The notes under the pieces: model-generated
Database searches by the model: none
Told to the model about the DNA's origin: nothing
The model's input: only the letters and a program-made list of their open reading frames with translations
Source: Argyresthia goedartella
Taxonomy: Eukaryota; Arthropoda; Insecta; Lepidoptera; Argyresthiidae
Assembly: GCA_949825045.1 (NCBI GenBank)
Contig: OX463822.1
Location: 34,040,703-34,104,702 of the forward strand
DNA: 64,000 bases
Direction: 5' to 3'
Made by a program: the position numbers and the translations under genes
In this document: positions 45,630 through 56,443 of the stretch, in pieces
Layout: the number at the start of each line of letters is the position of its first letter
Position numbering within the stretch: the stretch's first letter is position 1

Positions 45630-45804
45630 TGTCACCGTAAGATAGTCAAAACCGTTAGTTGATAAACTAACGCATTAGTTTATCAACCAACGCGTCATAT
45701 AGTAAGCAGTACGCTACAGTTTACTATCTGTCGTGAGTTGACCAACCAACGAGAAAAAAAACGTTAGTTTAACAACTAACGGTTTTGACAATCTTACGGT
45801 GACA
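45630..45804. mobile_element. TGTCACC MITE (family B), copy 4, short form without the hairpin module
   Basis: TGTCACCGTAAGAT...ATCTTACGGTGACA termini extend inward through 'gtcaaaaccgttagtt'. GATA lies on both sides, consistent with a 4-bp duplication. At 175 bp it lacks the module present in copies 1-3. Confidence 0.8.
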
Positions 45805-45956
45805 GATACATAATTAAAAAAAAGTAAAGCTTAAGAAAAAATTGACTTCAATACCGCCTATTTGATAGAAAACATACTATTACGTGTCTTCATTAATAAA
45901 AGAGTTCCCTGATTTCTCCATGAGTCCATCATGAGATCCTGACCGACTTTGATATA

Positions 45957-46711
45957 CCTAGTCGGTCCATAAGTTCTGTCACAAATATTTTGCCGCATAG
46001 TAAATAATACCAAGTTTTATTTTATTTAATACTATATATTAAATACTGATAAATTAGAACGATTATTGGATTTAAATGCTTAAAGCCATATTACACAAAT
46101 GCTAGTTTCTTAAGAGATTTTGCACTTTTTTACCCAATCAAAAATACGGACGTGATTCACTTTATCTTTTTTCCATGACTCTTAAAACCTTTCAAACTTA
46201 CGTGAGATTTTAGTCAGAACCCTCCCTGAACCCGTTACCTTCATTTTGAAGCATAAGATAACTAAGTCTGGGTAAAACTAATTTTCATATTCACATTTTA
46301 CGTAGTGTACTTGTTGCCCACAAGATCATTTTTATACGTTTTTCTGAAAACGTAAAAGTTCTCTTTGGGAGCAGTTGGAACTGAAAGCTAACAGAAAATC
46401 AAATGCTAGTTGTTAAGCATGGTCTAAAATCGAGGTTTCAGAATATAAAGAAAAACCTTGTTGGTTATCTGGAACACTGTTTTTTTATTAAATTTGTGGT
46501 AAGTGCTATTTTTGTCAGTTGCGGCGGGTTCGCAATTGTCTCAAGTTATAAGGTTTTTTGTCATATTGCGATAATCGTACAAAATGTATTGTATTGCAAT
46601 TTGATTCGTATAAAATAAGCTTTTTAATCATGTATAATACGAATAAGAAAAAGTTTATTGCTGAGTTTTATCTATCAAAAACCTTGTGACAGAACTTAAG
46701 GACCGACTAGG
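45957..46711. mobile_element. Deleted or non-autonomous mariner-type element (755 bp)
   Basis: The ends start CCTAGTCGGTCC and are inverted over about 28 bp with one mismatch. TA lies on both sides (45955-45956, 46712-46713), the Tc1/mariner target duplication. The interior shows no recognisable transposase D,D34D region, and its length is well below a full mariner (about 1.3 kb). Confidence 0.75.
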
Positions 46712-46899
46712 TATTGTTGAGAAGCTCATCTGGTAGGTACGTCACCATCGCCATTCCATTTCACTATTATGCATTATGTCGAGTCTTCCTTAGTGACCAA
46801 CCTTAATAAAGTTACCTGACGCAACCTGTAGGATACCTAGTACGGAGCAGTTCCGGTGGCCGTCTGTGCTCTTCATCATCAGTTGCACTTCGCAGTATG

Positions 46900-47390
46900 A
46901 TGCTTCTCGAGAGTAACTACACGGTTTACTATAAAAATTACAAAAATCGCTATAGCCCTCGATTTCTCCAGGATCCCATCATCAGATCCTAACCTGATGA
47001 AAATGGGACCAATAGGAAGGTGAACCATTTCAAACAAAAAACTAATTTCATAATCGGTCCATCCGTCTTGGAAAAATCGATACAACCAATTGTAAACCAC
47101 AGACGGTAGTGAAGCTTGAGTAAGCTTCACTTATCCTGAGATCGTTCCTTTCAGCTGGAAGAGCTGAAGTTTTAAACGAACGGCTGCCCCGCTTACGATG
47201 CAGATGCAGCGAGGAGGAATGCAGATGTTACTTGAGGCATGGAGGTGTTCGAATGGAGAAGCCATTTTTTCTCCTAATCTTTCTACCGAACTAGTTTTAA
47301 CCACGATTATTTACGTGTGCATGTCTCGAGGTGTCTGCGTTGGTTTTGACGAGAATTATTTAAGAGGAATAGCAGATTATAGTGTATCGA
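46900..47390. other. Intronic stretch with a recurrent LINE-like string
   Basis: 'tttctccaggatcccatcat' near 46.96 kb also appears, diverged, at 45.91-45.94 kb. This suggests fragments of one dispersed element. Nothing else is recognised. Confidence 0.4.
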
Positions 47391-47395
47391 TTGCT

Positions 47396-47486
47396 CCCAA
47401 GGGCGCAAAATGCCGTATTTGGCGATCAATCTCCAAAGGAAATCGGCACCGCCGACCACCCAAATACGGCATTTTGCGCCCTTGGG
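47396..47486. repeat. Inverted repeat with 27-bp perfect arms
   Basis: 'cccaagggcgcaaaatgccg' plus seven bases (47396-47422) is exactly reverse-complemented at 47460-47486. Weaker pairing continues outward to 'atcgat'. The loop is 37 nt. It lies 12 bp before the TGTCACC MITE. Confidence 0.9.
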
Positions 47487-47497
47487 AAGAATCGATA

Positions 47498-47845
47498 TGT
47501 CACCGTAAGATAGTCAAATCCGTCAGTTGATCAACTAACGTTTTTTCTCTCTCGTAAGATGGTCAACTATCGACAGATCAACTAACGGTTAAAACTGTTA
47601 AATAGTAAACTGGTTTAAACGTGAATTGCAAACGAAATACCAGGGCAAATACTGCGGTAGCTTAGGTGAAGACTAGAGGGGGCGAGCACAGCGAAGCCCC
47701 CGAATAGTCTTCGTGTTAGGTTGAAATGTAAGAACAAAAGAAACCTAAATTCTATACACTGTCGGTCTGGTTTACTATCTGCCGATAGTTGATCGACTAC
47801 CGCGTTAGTTTATCAACTAACGATTTTGACAATCTTACGGTGACA
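47498..47845 (+). mobile_element. TGTCACC MITE (family B), copy 2, with the hairpin module
   Basis: Inverted TGTCACCG...CGGTGACA ends; 348 bp. The hairpin module lies at 47639-47740: outer stem GAAGACTA / TAGTCTTC and inner stem GGGGGC / GCCCCC. It is the most complete long-form copy. Confidence 0.8.
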
Positions 47846-47854
47846 TATACCTAT

Positions 47855-48600
47855 ACACTATTGCTATTATAGTGTTTCATAATTAACTTGGATCCCTCTA
47901 CTTGTTTTTCTGCGTAGCTACGCTACCCCGACCCCCGCAGCGAATGAAGACTTTCTTTAAAGGATTTTCCATTCGGAAGCGCTAACAGCAAGCGCTAATG
48001 TTGTGAGACTGGATGCAATATGGAGTTTGGCACTCGTCAACAGCAGCTAGGATTAGGCTGTTCATTCCAGAATCAGGTTAATATATTCATTCATTGGCGA
48101 AATTGCAAGAGTAGTTTGTGCTGCAGAGTTAAGTAGTAGCTGGATAGTGAGGATTAAGGGTAAAAAGCTTAGCTTAGAATAGCTTTTAAAAGTTACATTT
48201 ATTTAAAACGCTTTACATTATTTCTTCTAAGCTACGTTTTTATGATCATCACAGATCAGACGTTTTAAAATGTTTTTAATCTTAAATTCATACCATACGA
48301 TTGCCACATATTTTCACTAATCTCTTTTTCACAATTTCTCTTCCTCATCATCACTAATCAGACAGGCAATCACAACCCTCTTTATCAGGAGATCCGAACC
48401 TTTTAGGAAATTGCTCATCAACGCCACGGCATCCACCTTGTACCATCTGCCGGCCCCGTAATGGACGGCCAAAACATAGGAAAGACGCCTACAACAAAAC
48501 AGCGTACGACACCTATCCGACAGACAGACAGGCAGGTGGATCTGTAAGCTGTCTTCATGGCAGATTGATACGAATTCAATTTTGACCTCTTTATTTGCTA
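47855..48600. other. Intronic stretch without recognised features
   Basis: AT-rich. A C/T-rich to CpG-containing part at 48.33-48.60 kb may belong to the repeat that follows. Confidence 0.4.
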
Positions 48601-48601
48601 T

Positions 48602-49245
48602 TTGCGTCCGTGGCCTGGCGGTACTCATACATCGGAAACGACCGTGGGGATAGCAACATCTGGCTGAGATGGGCACTGGATGAGTGTCCGTTTCTATGTG
48701 GCATTTAAATAAATAAATATAAAAAGATATTTTAGGACAATCTTACACAAATCGAACTAGGCCCATACTAAGCTCAACAAGCCTTGTGTTATAGGGACTA
48801 GACGGCAGGCGGCGATATATTTGATAGAGATAAGTACTTAAGTAAATACATAGAAAACATCCAAGACTAAGAAACAAATATTCATGCTCATCACACAAAT
48901 ATTTTCCCTTACCGGGATTCGAACTCTGGACCGTCAGCTTCGTAGGCAGGGTCACTACTCGCTAGGCTAAACCGCTCGACTTCCGTGTTTCGGATGACAC
49001 ACGCAGCAGGTCCCGGCTCTCAGAAGATCGAAACTCTCTGTTCCGGCTACTGTCGCTACTCGGTGCTAGTAGTCGTACAGCTGTGTCAGAGGCCCTGATA
49101 CTGAAAGAGCAGCTTGATAACTCCTGACAGTTCAGTTGGTCACAAGCCCGACACCCCTCCATCAACCCGCACTGAGCCAGCGTGGCGGAGTATGGCTCAA
49201 TCTTACTCGTATTCGGGTAAAAGGCTGGCACCTCGGTGGGGACAT
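48602..49245 (-). repeat. 'aatgtccccaccgagggg' repeat (family R), copy 1, interrupted by a SINE
   Basis: On the minus strand it starts 'aatgtccccaccgaggtgcc', passes 'ccacgctggctcagtgcggg' and 'gttatcaagctg', and reaches 'catccgaaacac'. After the SINE it continues 'gccacatagaaacggacac' to 'atgagtaccgcc'. The 58.2-kb copy has the same order uninterrupted. Confidence 0.75.
48700..48972 (-). mobile_element. tRNA-derived SINE (family S1), full length
   Basis: The minus-strand head 'gcggtttagcctagcgag' holds an A-box-like TAGCCTAGCGA and, about 35 bp on, a B-box 'gagttcgaatcccgg' (plus strand 48913-48926). The body 'catggatgtttt'-type region and an (aaat)n tail follow at the left end. Pol III promoter function is known for such SINEs; activity here is not shown. 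Confidence 0.85.
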
Positions 49246-49304
49246 TATTACATATATTTATTTTATTTTAATATCTGCTATTTCATTTGTTGAGAGATAA
49301 CGAT

Positions 49305-49470
49305 CATCGGGGTTAATAATAATAATAGTAATAAAAATAATAATCGTTTATTGTAGGCATAAAAGCCCATAGAATAAATTACACAGTATGTCAACAATAA
49401 AATTAAATTAAAATTCAAATAAATCATTACAAAATAAAAATAAAAATAAAAATAAAAAAAAGCAACAGAT
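49305..49470 (-). mobile_element. LINE 3' end with A-rich tail
   Basis: On the minus strand, 'tgcctacaataaacgattat' with (att)n, preceded by an A/T-rich UTR, is a typical truncated CR1/Jockey 3' end. No coding part is present. Confidence 0.45.
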
Positions 49471-50018
49471 AGTTAAGTATCATGGATGTTTGGCCCTTGT
49501 TTGTAAAAACCGTATTTGATTAATATTTTTACTCGACCAAGCCCAAAGGAGGGTTGATGATGGTTTTGACCTGTATGTATGTCCATATGGTCTCTCACAC
49601 CCATCTAAACTTATTATCAGAATTTGACAAATGAGGTATCGATAGAAGCGTTGTAGTGTTATGCTACTTACATGCTATTCTTGCTTTTCATGCTTTTCAG
49701 CTGGATACTTGCTGAGCTGTAGTGTACAGTCTGATATTTGGTATCACCTTTATTTTCATAGGACCCTGTAACGTTTTAAACCATAAGAACACATTAACAA
49801 ATCATTTTCGCTTTGTATTTTCACACTATCAGCTCTTCTAAATCGATAGCGAAGGGGTTTACCTTTGGTGACCTTGTATTTGGCTTTCTCCGAAACTCTG
49901 CAATCTCGGGCTTCGTGCGCGCTGGTGCGCTACCTTTTTATATTCATTGTTACTTCATTTACTTCATGGTTTTCTTGTTGTTTACCGTATTACGAGCCTG
50001 AAAGTAAAGTTTGACATT

Positions 50019-50744
50019 TGTTGAAGTCGTTGTTTATCTGGTTGTCATGGCAATGTCCATTCAAACTCGTTAGCGGTCTGATATGTTTGCTTCAATACTT
50101 TTACAAAAATACTTTTTCTCTCTTGGCCACTCACAAAAATTACGTTTAATTTAAATAATTTTTAGAACTCTCCAAAAAGGGTATAAAAGCGGAACATTTC
50201 TGAAATTCTGGAGTCTCACGTCAGCTTCTGAACTAGAAGAACCACCTAAAGGCCTTATCCCGGGGTCGCACTACCCCGGGATCCTGCAAGCCGTTCCTAC
50301 AAACACGATCCTGCAAGCCGTTCCTACAAACCCGATCCTGCGAGCCGTTCATACAAACACGATCCTGCGAGCCGTTCCTACGAACGGGATCCTGCGAGCC
50401 GTTCCTACAACGGGATCCTGCGAGCCGATCCTACAACGGGATCCTGCGAGCCATAACTACATGTACGCCCGCTACCGTTCCTACAACGACGATTTCAACA
50501 ACATCTACAACAACAAATACACCTGCATCCTGGTCATTAACCCCACAGGTCTCCTACTCTCCGTGTCCTCCGCTTCTTTTTTTTACTTAATTTGTATTTT
50601 ATAAAAAACTTGTTCTCATTTCATCCATCCTCATCTTCGTATCATTTTTCTATAGTCTTCACTGTAAATAACTAATAAACTGTCACTACTAAATTCTATC
50701 CTGGTTGTTTTCTGTTAGGTTCTGGTTAGGTTAATATCGTTACA
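50019..50744 (+). mobile_element. Candidate solo LTR
   Basis: The segment starts TGTTGAAG and ends GTTACA. It contains a TATA box 'tataaaag' at about 50181, and 'aataaa' near 50.67 kb about 70 bp before the end. GACAT occurs one base outside each end, which may be a 5-bp duplication with slightly shifted borders. A 27-bp tandem and an 8-bp-arm 'tcccgggg' hairpin lie inside. No gag or pol is adjacent. Confidence 0.4.
50279..50455 (+). repeat. Imperfect ~27-bp tandem repeat
   Basis: About seven units based on 'gatcctgcgagccgttccta'. The first four or five stay in one frame (D-P-A-S-R-S-Y-K), then one-base changes in unit length break the frame. Confidence 0.85.
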
Positions 50745-50749
50745 CGACA

Positions 50750-52190
50750 TCGTCTTGATCGTGTGTGTGTGACGTCGCAATCAAATCAATATGGCGCCTT
50801 CTAGAAGTCATAGACCGTCCGGTGGTTATAGTCGGGTATCCGTTTTTGAATTTATTGTCTCATTGTACGATTAACAATGCATAGGTACCTAACTACTCAC
50901 TCCACCAAACTACTTATATACAAAAACTTGAACGCTGGGTTAGTTCACATATAAATATAACCAATGGATACGTATCTTAAAGTGGGTCATAGAACAGTAA
51001 GTAATTGGATTTGCCCCTTTTAAAGCAACTGATATCCACTCAAGAAATGCATCCGCTGAACTGAATCTAGAAGTTTCCATTAGCAAGTCAAACAAAGTGC
51101 TATCGATCGCTGTAACCAAAGTGCGATCGAATCTTATTGGCATTGCAAACTTCCACGATATAACTTTCTAATTTAACTCAAAAATGCTATTGGAGTGGGA
51201 TGGAACTCGTTTTCAAACATAGCACTCCTGACGTTTTTAGCAAAACGAAAGGAAAAATTGATTGATGACTGATTACATAGTTTATATTGCACTACTAGTA
51301 TGTACTACTAGTATTACTTATTATGTGGTTGTGGGTGTTTCATACTATGTTTTTCAACGCACTTGCCAGGAAAAAAAACAGACTTTTGTTAATAATTAAC
51401 CACACAACGAAAACGTCAACAAATATTCATGGAAATTGACAAAATGGCGCGCTGGTTTTGTTCTTTCCGCACGCCACGTTAGCGTTGCGCGCGCAGGTGT
51501 AAATAAAGGCACTGGCAGAACCGCTAAACAGCCTATAAAAACAATGTTAGAAAATTTGCAAATTACGGTTAATATGTAGTGAAAATTGTTGTCCGCCATC
51601 TTCCGCAATTGACATGGCCAAGAGCTTCGTTAATCTGAGGACACATTCAAAGAGAAATGTTGTTGTTATCCTGTTTAACTATTCGTTGTTTTGGGGCCCC
51701 ATCTTTCGCCACATTTCCGAGGAGTGCAGTATTAAAGTATTTTTCAATGCATTTGCTCGAAAAGATGCGTTTTCCAAGCAACCAAAATCGTGCGGAAGTA
51801 CCACTTTTTTGCACTAGTGTATTTTACTCTTTTTTTATTACTTTAACTGCATCGGCAGCCCGACGATTTTTTTAAAATTATTTTAGTTATTTTTTACAAT
51901 TAAGTCTATTTACATTATCATTAATATAAAAGTTACAAAAAAACTAATACTTCATTGAAACTTTAGATTAGTAACAAATAATAGCTATTGTTCATAAAAC
52001 TACATTCCTGTGGCGGTCGCTAGGCTATTGCAACAGTGAGTGACAGTGCGGCACAGTCTTCAAATCTAGTTTTAAAGTATCTTAACTACTTTCTTCTTTG
52101 CTCTTTTGTACAGAAGAAAGTAGTTAAGTTTTCCACAAGCTTCAGAAACTGGTAACCAGCTTAAGCGCACTGTGTTAAAATTTCATAGCG
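50750..52190. other. Intronic stretch without recognised features
   Basis: A C/G-richer part at 51.43-51.62 kb carries short open frames on both strands with no known domain. An inverted pair, 'cttaactactttcttctt' and 'aagaaagtagttaag', lies at about 52.08-52.13 kb. Confidence 0.4.
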
Positions 52191-52197
52191 CTCACGT

Positions 52198-53812
52198 GCA
52201 ATAACCGCTTCCAATCCGGCTTCAGGTCAGGTCACAGCACCGCAACGGCTTTGTTAAAGGTCACGGATGATATCCAGTTCGCTATGGATAACAAAACAAG
52301 CACTGTTTTCGATTGCGGGCGATCACTCTCTGGAACTCGCTTCCCTGCACTATCAGAGATAGTCCATCTCTGCCCGTCTTTAAGAATCGTTTGAAGTAGA
52401 CTTGCGCAAAGTGTGTCTTTATAGGGAGTAATCATATCTCATATCTATTGATTCGGTGACACATTATATCTCTATCATATCTCACTCATTCAAATCTATA
52501 GCTTCTCATAACGCTCCAACTCCCACTTATTTCTTACTCTTTTATCTCACAAGGCTCTTATATTTGTTTAATGAGTTGATGAGTTGGAAGAGTCTCTAAA
52601 AATAACCTACTCAATACAAAATATATAAACAAACTAATTGCAACAATTGCATTTTAATTTCACCATTTGAACTATGCCTTAACCAACTTACCTAGAGACC
52701 ACTTTTTATTGCCCGCTTCGATCCGTTGATCACTTTTGCCTTGGCAGCGAACTGAGGCCTTCATAGCTTCTTCATACATTATTATGAACGTTATATCCCA
52801 TAGATTTTTTATTGCTTTTCGAGCTTATTGCAATGCGATAAGATTCAAATCAATAAGCAAACTTTTGGAAACATTATGCCTATTATAGTATGACAAACAC
52901 ATACTCTTTCTCGCTCATCTTAATCCAACCGATAATAGCCGAAAAAACCCACGTGTTCGTTTCCGCGAATCTCGCTCTGGTGTACAGGTGAACGCACACT
53001 TATCCATGCTTATCCGGTCATGCGTGGCATGCGAGTGCGACAGAGCAACGCGCGAGAGCAGCGTGGTCGATTCCTTCGGCGCCGTCGACCCGTTCGGTGC
53101 GGTTAGTGTGTTCGCCTTCGCTATCGCTACTACTAGATATCCGGCTCAAATTTGGACCAAGGATTAAGGTGATAAGGTTGCTATTCGCCTAAAATTGACA
53201 TTTAAGACTGACATACGTGTGGTTGGTTTGGTCAATTGTGTATTTGCCAACAAAATGTGGACCAAATGTAGACCAAATATTAAGGTGATAAGGTTGCTGT
53301 TTGACTAATAGTGACATTTTAAAACTGGAAGACGTCTGGTTTTGTTGGTTTGTTCTAACACAATTGTGTTTAGTGTAGCCTGGGCAGAGAGAGCGAGATT
53401 TGTTTGGGGAGTAAGATATGATTCATATCGCTGGGATATAACTAGGTTATGATGGACGTCAAGCGATATGTGTGTCATATTATATCTTACTCTCGAGTTA
53501 CCCAAGTCTAGTTTGAAGGAGCATTATCTTTCTCTATCCTAGATTTGAGCTTTGTATATATTAGTTTATTTAGGTGTATTTATATTTTTATATAATATTT
53601 ATGTACTTGTGTATGTAGTGTATCTAGCAGTTAGTTCAATAGTTCAGTAATCTTATCAGAGCACATAGGTCTATCCTGTATATTAAATTATTCTTATCAA
53701 CCTTGGGTTTGCTGGAAGAGATCTCTATTTAGAGATAAGCATGCCTTTGTAGATGTCCTTTCTGTTTATTATATCTTATGTTGTTTTATGTGCAATAAAT
53801 ATATACGAAATA
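52198..53812 (+). mobile_element. Internally deleted CR1/Jockey-type LINE with a nested hAT element
   Basis: At 52205-52310 an RT fragment reads F-Q-S-G-F-R-S-G-H-S-T-A-T-A-L-L. It then jumps, in another frame, to the C-terminal tail W-N-S-L-P-C-T-I-R-D-S-P-S-L, so the catalytic RT core is deleted. After the hAT insertion (52397-53510) the 3' UTR continues at 53519 with 'ggaagagatctctatttaga' and ends after 'gcaataaat' near 53.80 kb. Confidence 0.75.
52397..53510. mobile_element. Non-autonomous hAT-type element, copy 2 (1114 bp)
   Basis: Same TAGACTTG...CAAGTCTA ends and interior as the copy at 26676. It is flanked by a perfect 8-bp duplication, GTTTGAAG (52389-52396 and 53511-53518). It interrupts the LINE tail just after codons for F-K-N-R. 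The two copies differ at few positions by eye. Confidence 0.88.
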
Positions 53813-53819
53813 TACGAAA

Positions 53820-54365
53820 TAACACCGTAAGCGATAGTGTAAGCGGATTTGTGAGGTAATACGTCACTAAGCGCCCAATGAGCAATGCAAGGACTGACAG
53901 GTGCTAGGTTAACATGCAAATGAATGGTTTCGTAAAGAGACCAATAGCGATCTATCCATGAAACACTTAATACTACAGAAACATAACACATTTCTAGCCC
54001 CGTACTAGGAGCCGTATGTTGTGGGAACCAGCAACAGCGACGTCACAAAAACATAATCGTCAACGAATCAGGTTCTATTTTATTCCTCCCCGGCCGAGAT
54101 TGTAACCCGGGACCTTACTGACTTAACATAGATAATTAAACAGGTAACATTAAAATAAAACATATATACCTATAGAAAGGAGAGCTCTGACCTGACTATC
54201 GCTTGCGAGTCAGAACCTAGGCCTCTACGCCACAGAGGCATATATTTTTGTATTTAATGTTTTGTGCTTTCGGTACGGATCCCTGAAAGTGACTGACGAG
54301 CCACCGAGGCGCATATTCTCCCAGTAAGCCTCTTTGTCGATTAGTCGACGGCAACTCTGGAAGAA
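53820..54365. other. Intronic stretch without recognised features
   Basis: A possible repeat edge, 'ttcggtacggatccctgaaa', occurs at about 54.27 kb. Nothing else is identified. Confidence 0.4.
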
Positions 54366-54370
54366 TACTG

Positions 54371-54450
54371 AAAAAACCGGCCAAGTGCGAGTCGGACTCG
54401 CGCACGGAGGGTTTCGTACCATGCTCAAAAAACTGTAGAGTCCTTAATTG
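54371..54450 (+). repeat. 'ggccaagtgcg' interspersed repeat, head fragment
   Basis: 'aaaaccggccaagtgcgagt' with 'cgcgcacggagggtttcgta' is the best-preserved head in the window. It is truncated after about 80 bp, shortly before the inverted-repeat-bounded BEL fragment. Confidence 0.85.
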
Positions 54451-54517
54451 TGCCCATTTAAACCATTCATTCTCTATAGTTTTTTTCTGTAATATCTATC
54501 TCTTTTTTATTTACATA

Positions 54518-54623
54518 GTGTTTAATATTTATGCTTCGGAACGCACAGGTTTTTTGTTGCGCGGATCGACCGCGAGTAATAGGGACATCACTAAGCGGAA
54601 ACGGACCGCAGCTGTCACTCGTA
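54518..54623. repeat. Left 106-bp inverted repeat bounding the BEL/Pao fragment
   Basis: From 'gtgtttaatatttatgcttc' to 'gctgtcactcgta'. It is the reverse complement of 56444-56549 with only two or three mismatches (for example cacagg/caccgg, aatagg/aatcgg). Confidence 0.9.
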
Positions 54624-54639
54624 TTTTCCAAATTTTCAA

Positions 54640-55447
54640 AAATGTGGGGATCCTGCTGGTAGTCATCCGGAAGACCAGTCAGTAACTCTGGAGAGTTCGA
54701 CATCCATTTCCGGAGCTCGTAACCTCCACCCCGTAAGAGCACAACTAGCTCGTCCCGTCGAGCGAGCGCCTCCTCTACGGAATCTGCACCGGTACAGATA
54801 TCGTCCACGTAGAGATAAAACTGTTCACACTCTTCTTCAACCGGGTCCAACCGGCGTACCGTAGGTGGTTCCTCCACCTCCCAAAACTTCTGTATCACCT
54901 CCGAGAGTACAGAACCGAATAAGGGACTACGAGTCGCTAGGCGTGGGGCAGCCGGCATGACCGGACCCATTACCGCATAGCCCAGTCTGGTGTTGACCGA
55001 AACCAGACCAGTCGCCTGCAACACGTGGACACCTGGCACTAACAGGTATCCCAAGGCATCGACACCCAATAAAATGTCTACTGGGCCCGGAATATCGAAC
55101 TCCGGGTCAGCCAGTGACAACCCAGCGACCAACTGTCGCACCGAGGGCGACAACCGTACGTGAGGGTGTGAGCCCATCACATTAGGCATGACTAATGCCG
55201 TGACCGTCAGATTCACCGATGAATCCACCCGTGACGAGAGAGTAATCCGACATACTCCCTTAACGGAACCGACTTCCGTGTTCCCAATTCCCCAAATGGA
55301 ATGTGGATACTCCCTTACCGAAATGCCCAACCGTCTTACAAGGTTGCACGAGACTAAGCACCCCTGGGCCCCCGAGTCCAATAGTGCTCGTGCCACACAA
55401 GATTTGCCGTCCGAACTCCACGCTATCACCGAGGCGGTGGGGAGCAT
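54640..55447 (-). pseudogene. BEL/Pao aspartic protease plus partial reverse transcriptase, internally deleted
   Basis: The minus-strand frame carries an aspartic protease active-site motif L-L-D-S-G-A-Q-G (DSGAQ at 55365-55379) and the following I-L-L-G-V-D region. An F-W-E-V-E-E-P-P linker and the RT motif Y-V-D-D (54801-54811) with C-T-G-A-D-S-V-E-E-A come next. Most of the RT fingers and palm between the linker and Y-V-D-D are missing, and RNase H and integrase are absent. It is in the same frame as the gag part upstream, separated by one TAG. The frame runs on into the left inverted repeat. Confidence 0.85.
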
Positions 55448-55492
55448 GACCGTCTGTGGAGTGGCGGCACCCTGTAAGTGGGCGGCGTGTCC

Positions 55493-56400
55493 CTAGCGGG
55501 AACCTCCGCGGGATCCGAACCCGCTGGGACCCCCGTCGGCCTGGTAACTCGGCTGCTGATATGCCACCGGTGGCATATCAGACCGTAGATACATCAGGGG
55601 GTCCCAACCCGCATAATAGGCCCCTCGCTGTCCCGGTACCCGACCATACCGGACTGCGAACGGTGTGCCCGGTGGCCACCGTGGGTGGAGTGGGGAGAGC
55701 GGATCCAACCTGGGGCGCTCTAGGAATGGGGGCGACATCCGACTGTTCGCCTCCCTGTTCGCCTCCCAGAGCGACGGGCAGGGTGGCGCAGAAGGTGGTG
55801 GGCTCCCAGCCTTCGCGCCACTCATAGGTGCCATCTGACACCCGCCCGTAACACGCGGTGAGCCAGCGGCCCGAAGTCCTCGCTGACTCTGGACAGCGGC
55901 GACCGAACAGCGGCCCGGAGGGGGACTGGGTCCGGCCCTGGTTGGGCCCTGTGACCGACCAACCTGAGTCCGGCCCTGGTGACCGTCCGAAGGGCCTGAC
56001 CGGTTCAGGCACAACACGATGTGGTGCTTGCCACCGCAGCACTCACAGGGGGACGCCCGTGAGCACTCGCTCAGCGGGTGCGGCCCCAAACAACCGAAAC
56101 ACAATCGGTGGCGGAAGACCACCTTCCTGCGGGCAGCCACACCGAGCGCCTTAAAGTTGGCGCAACTGGTCACTTCATGACCGGCACTGTCGCAGTGCAC
56201 ACAGCCGTCACCCGACGGCGCGGCACTCAAAACGCCAAATTGTTTTGACCGCCCACCTCCCCGTGGGGGTGGGGGGCGCGGCCCCTCCCGCATCCGCGCG
56301 GGTTGGCGCTGCACACTAGCCTCCGAATCCAATGCGTCGCATCGCCTGCATTCACCCTCCAAAAAATCCGTTAATTGGACGAGCGTCGCGCCGAAAAGAA
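55493..56400 (-). pseudogene. BEL/Pao gag C-terminal part with zinc knuckles
   Basis: The minus-strand open frame has a L-V-Q-L-T-D-F-L-E segment, then C-V-H-C-D-S-A-G-H (about 56.16-56.2 kb), L-C-F-G-C-L-G-P-H and C-E-C-C-G-G-K-H-H cysteine/histidine arrays as in Pao-type gag. A Pro/Gly-rich stretch follows. The gag N-terminus is missing; the frame begins inside the right inverted repeat. It ends at an in-frame TAG (55493-55495), after which the protease frame continues. It is GC-rich relative to the intron. Confidence 0.8.
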
Positions 56401-56443
56401 ACGAGATGAAAAATTGGAGGTTATCTTTCTTTTCTCGTTTCGA

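Noticed and set aside
49840..50001. Candidate tomosyn exon because it encodes F-M-V-F/H-G-F-L-like residues near 49.97 kb
   Set aside because: The surrounding codons do not match the expected WD40 strand and no suitable splice acceptor and donor pair is visible.
55188..56154. Plus-strand frames of 98-123 codons across the BEL/Pao fragment
   Set aside because: They are antisense shadows of the gag and protease frames, which carry the real motifs.
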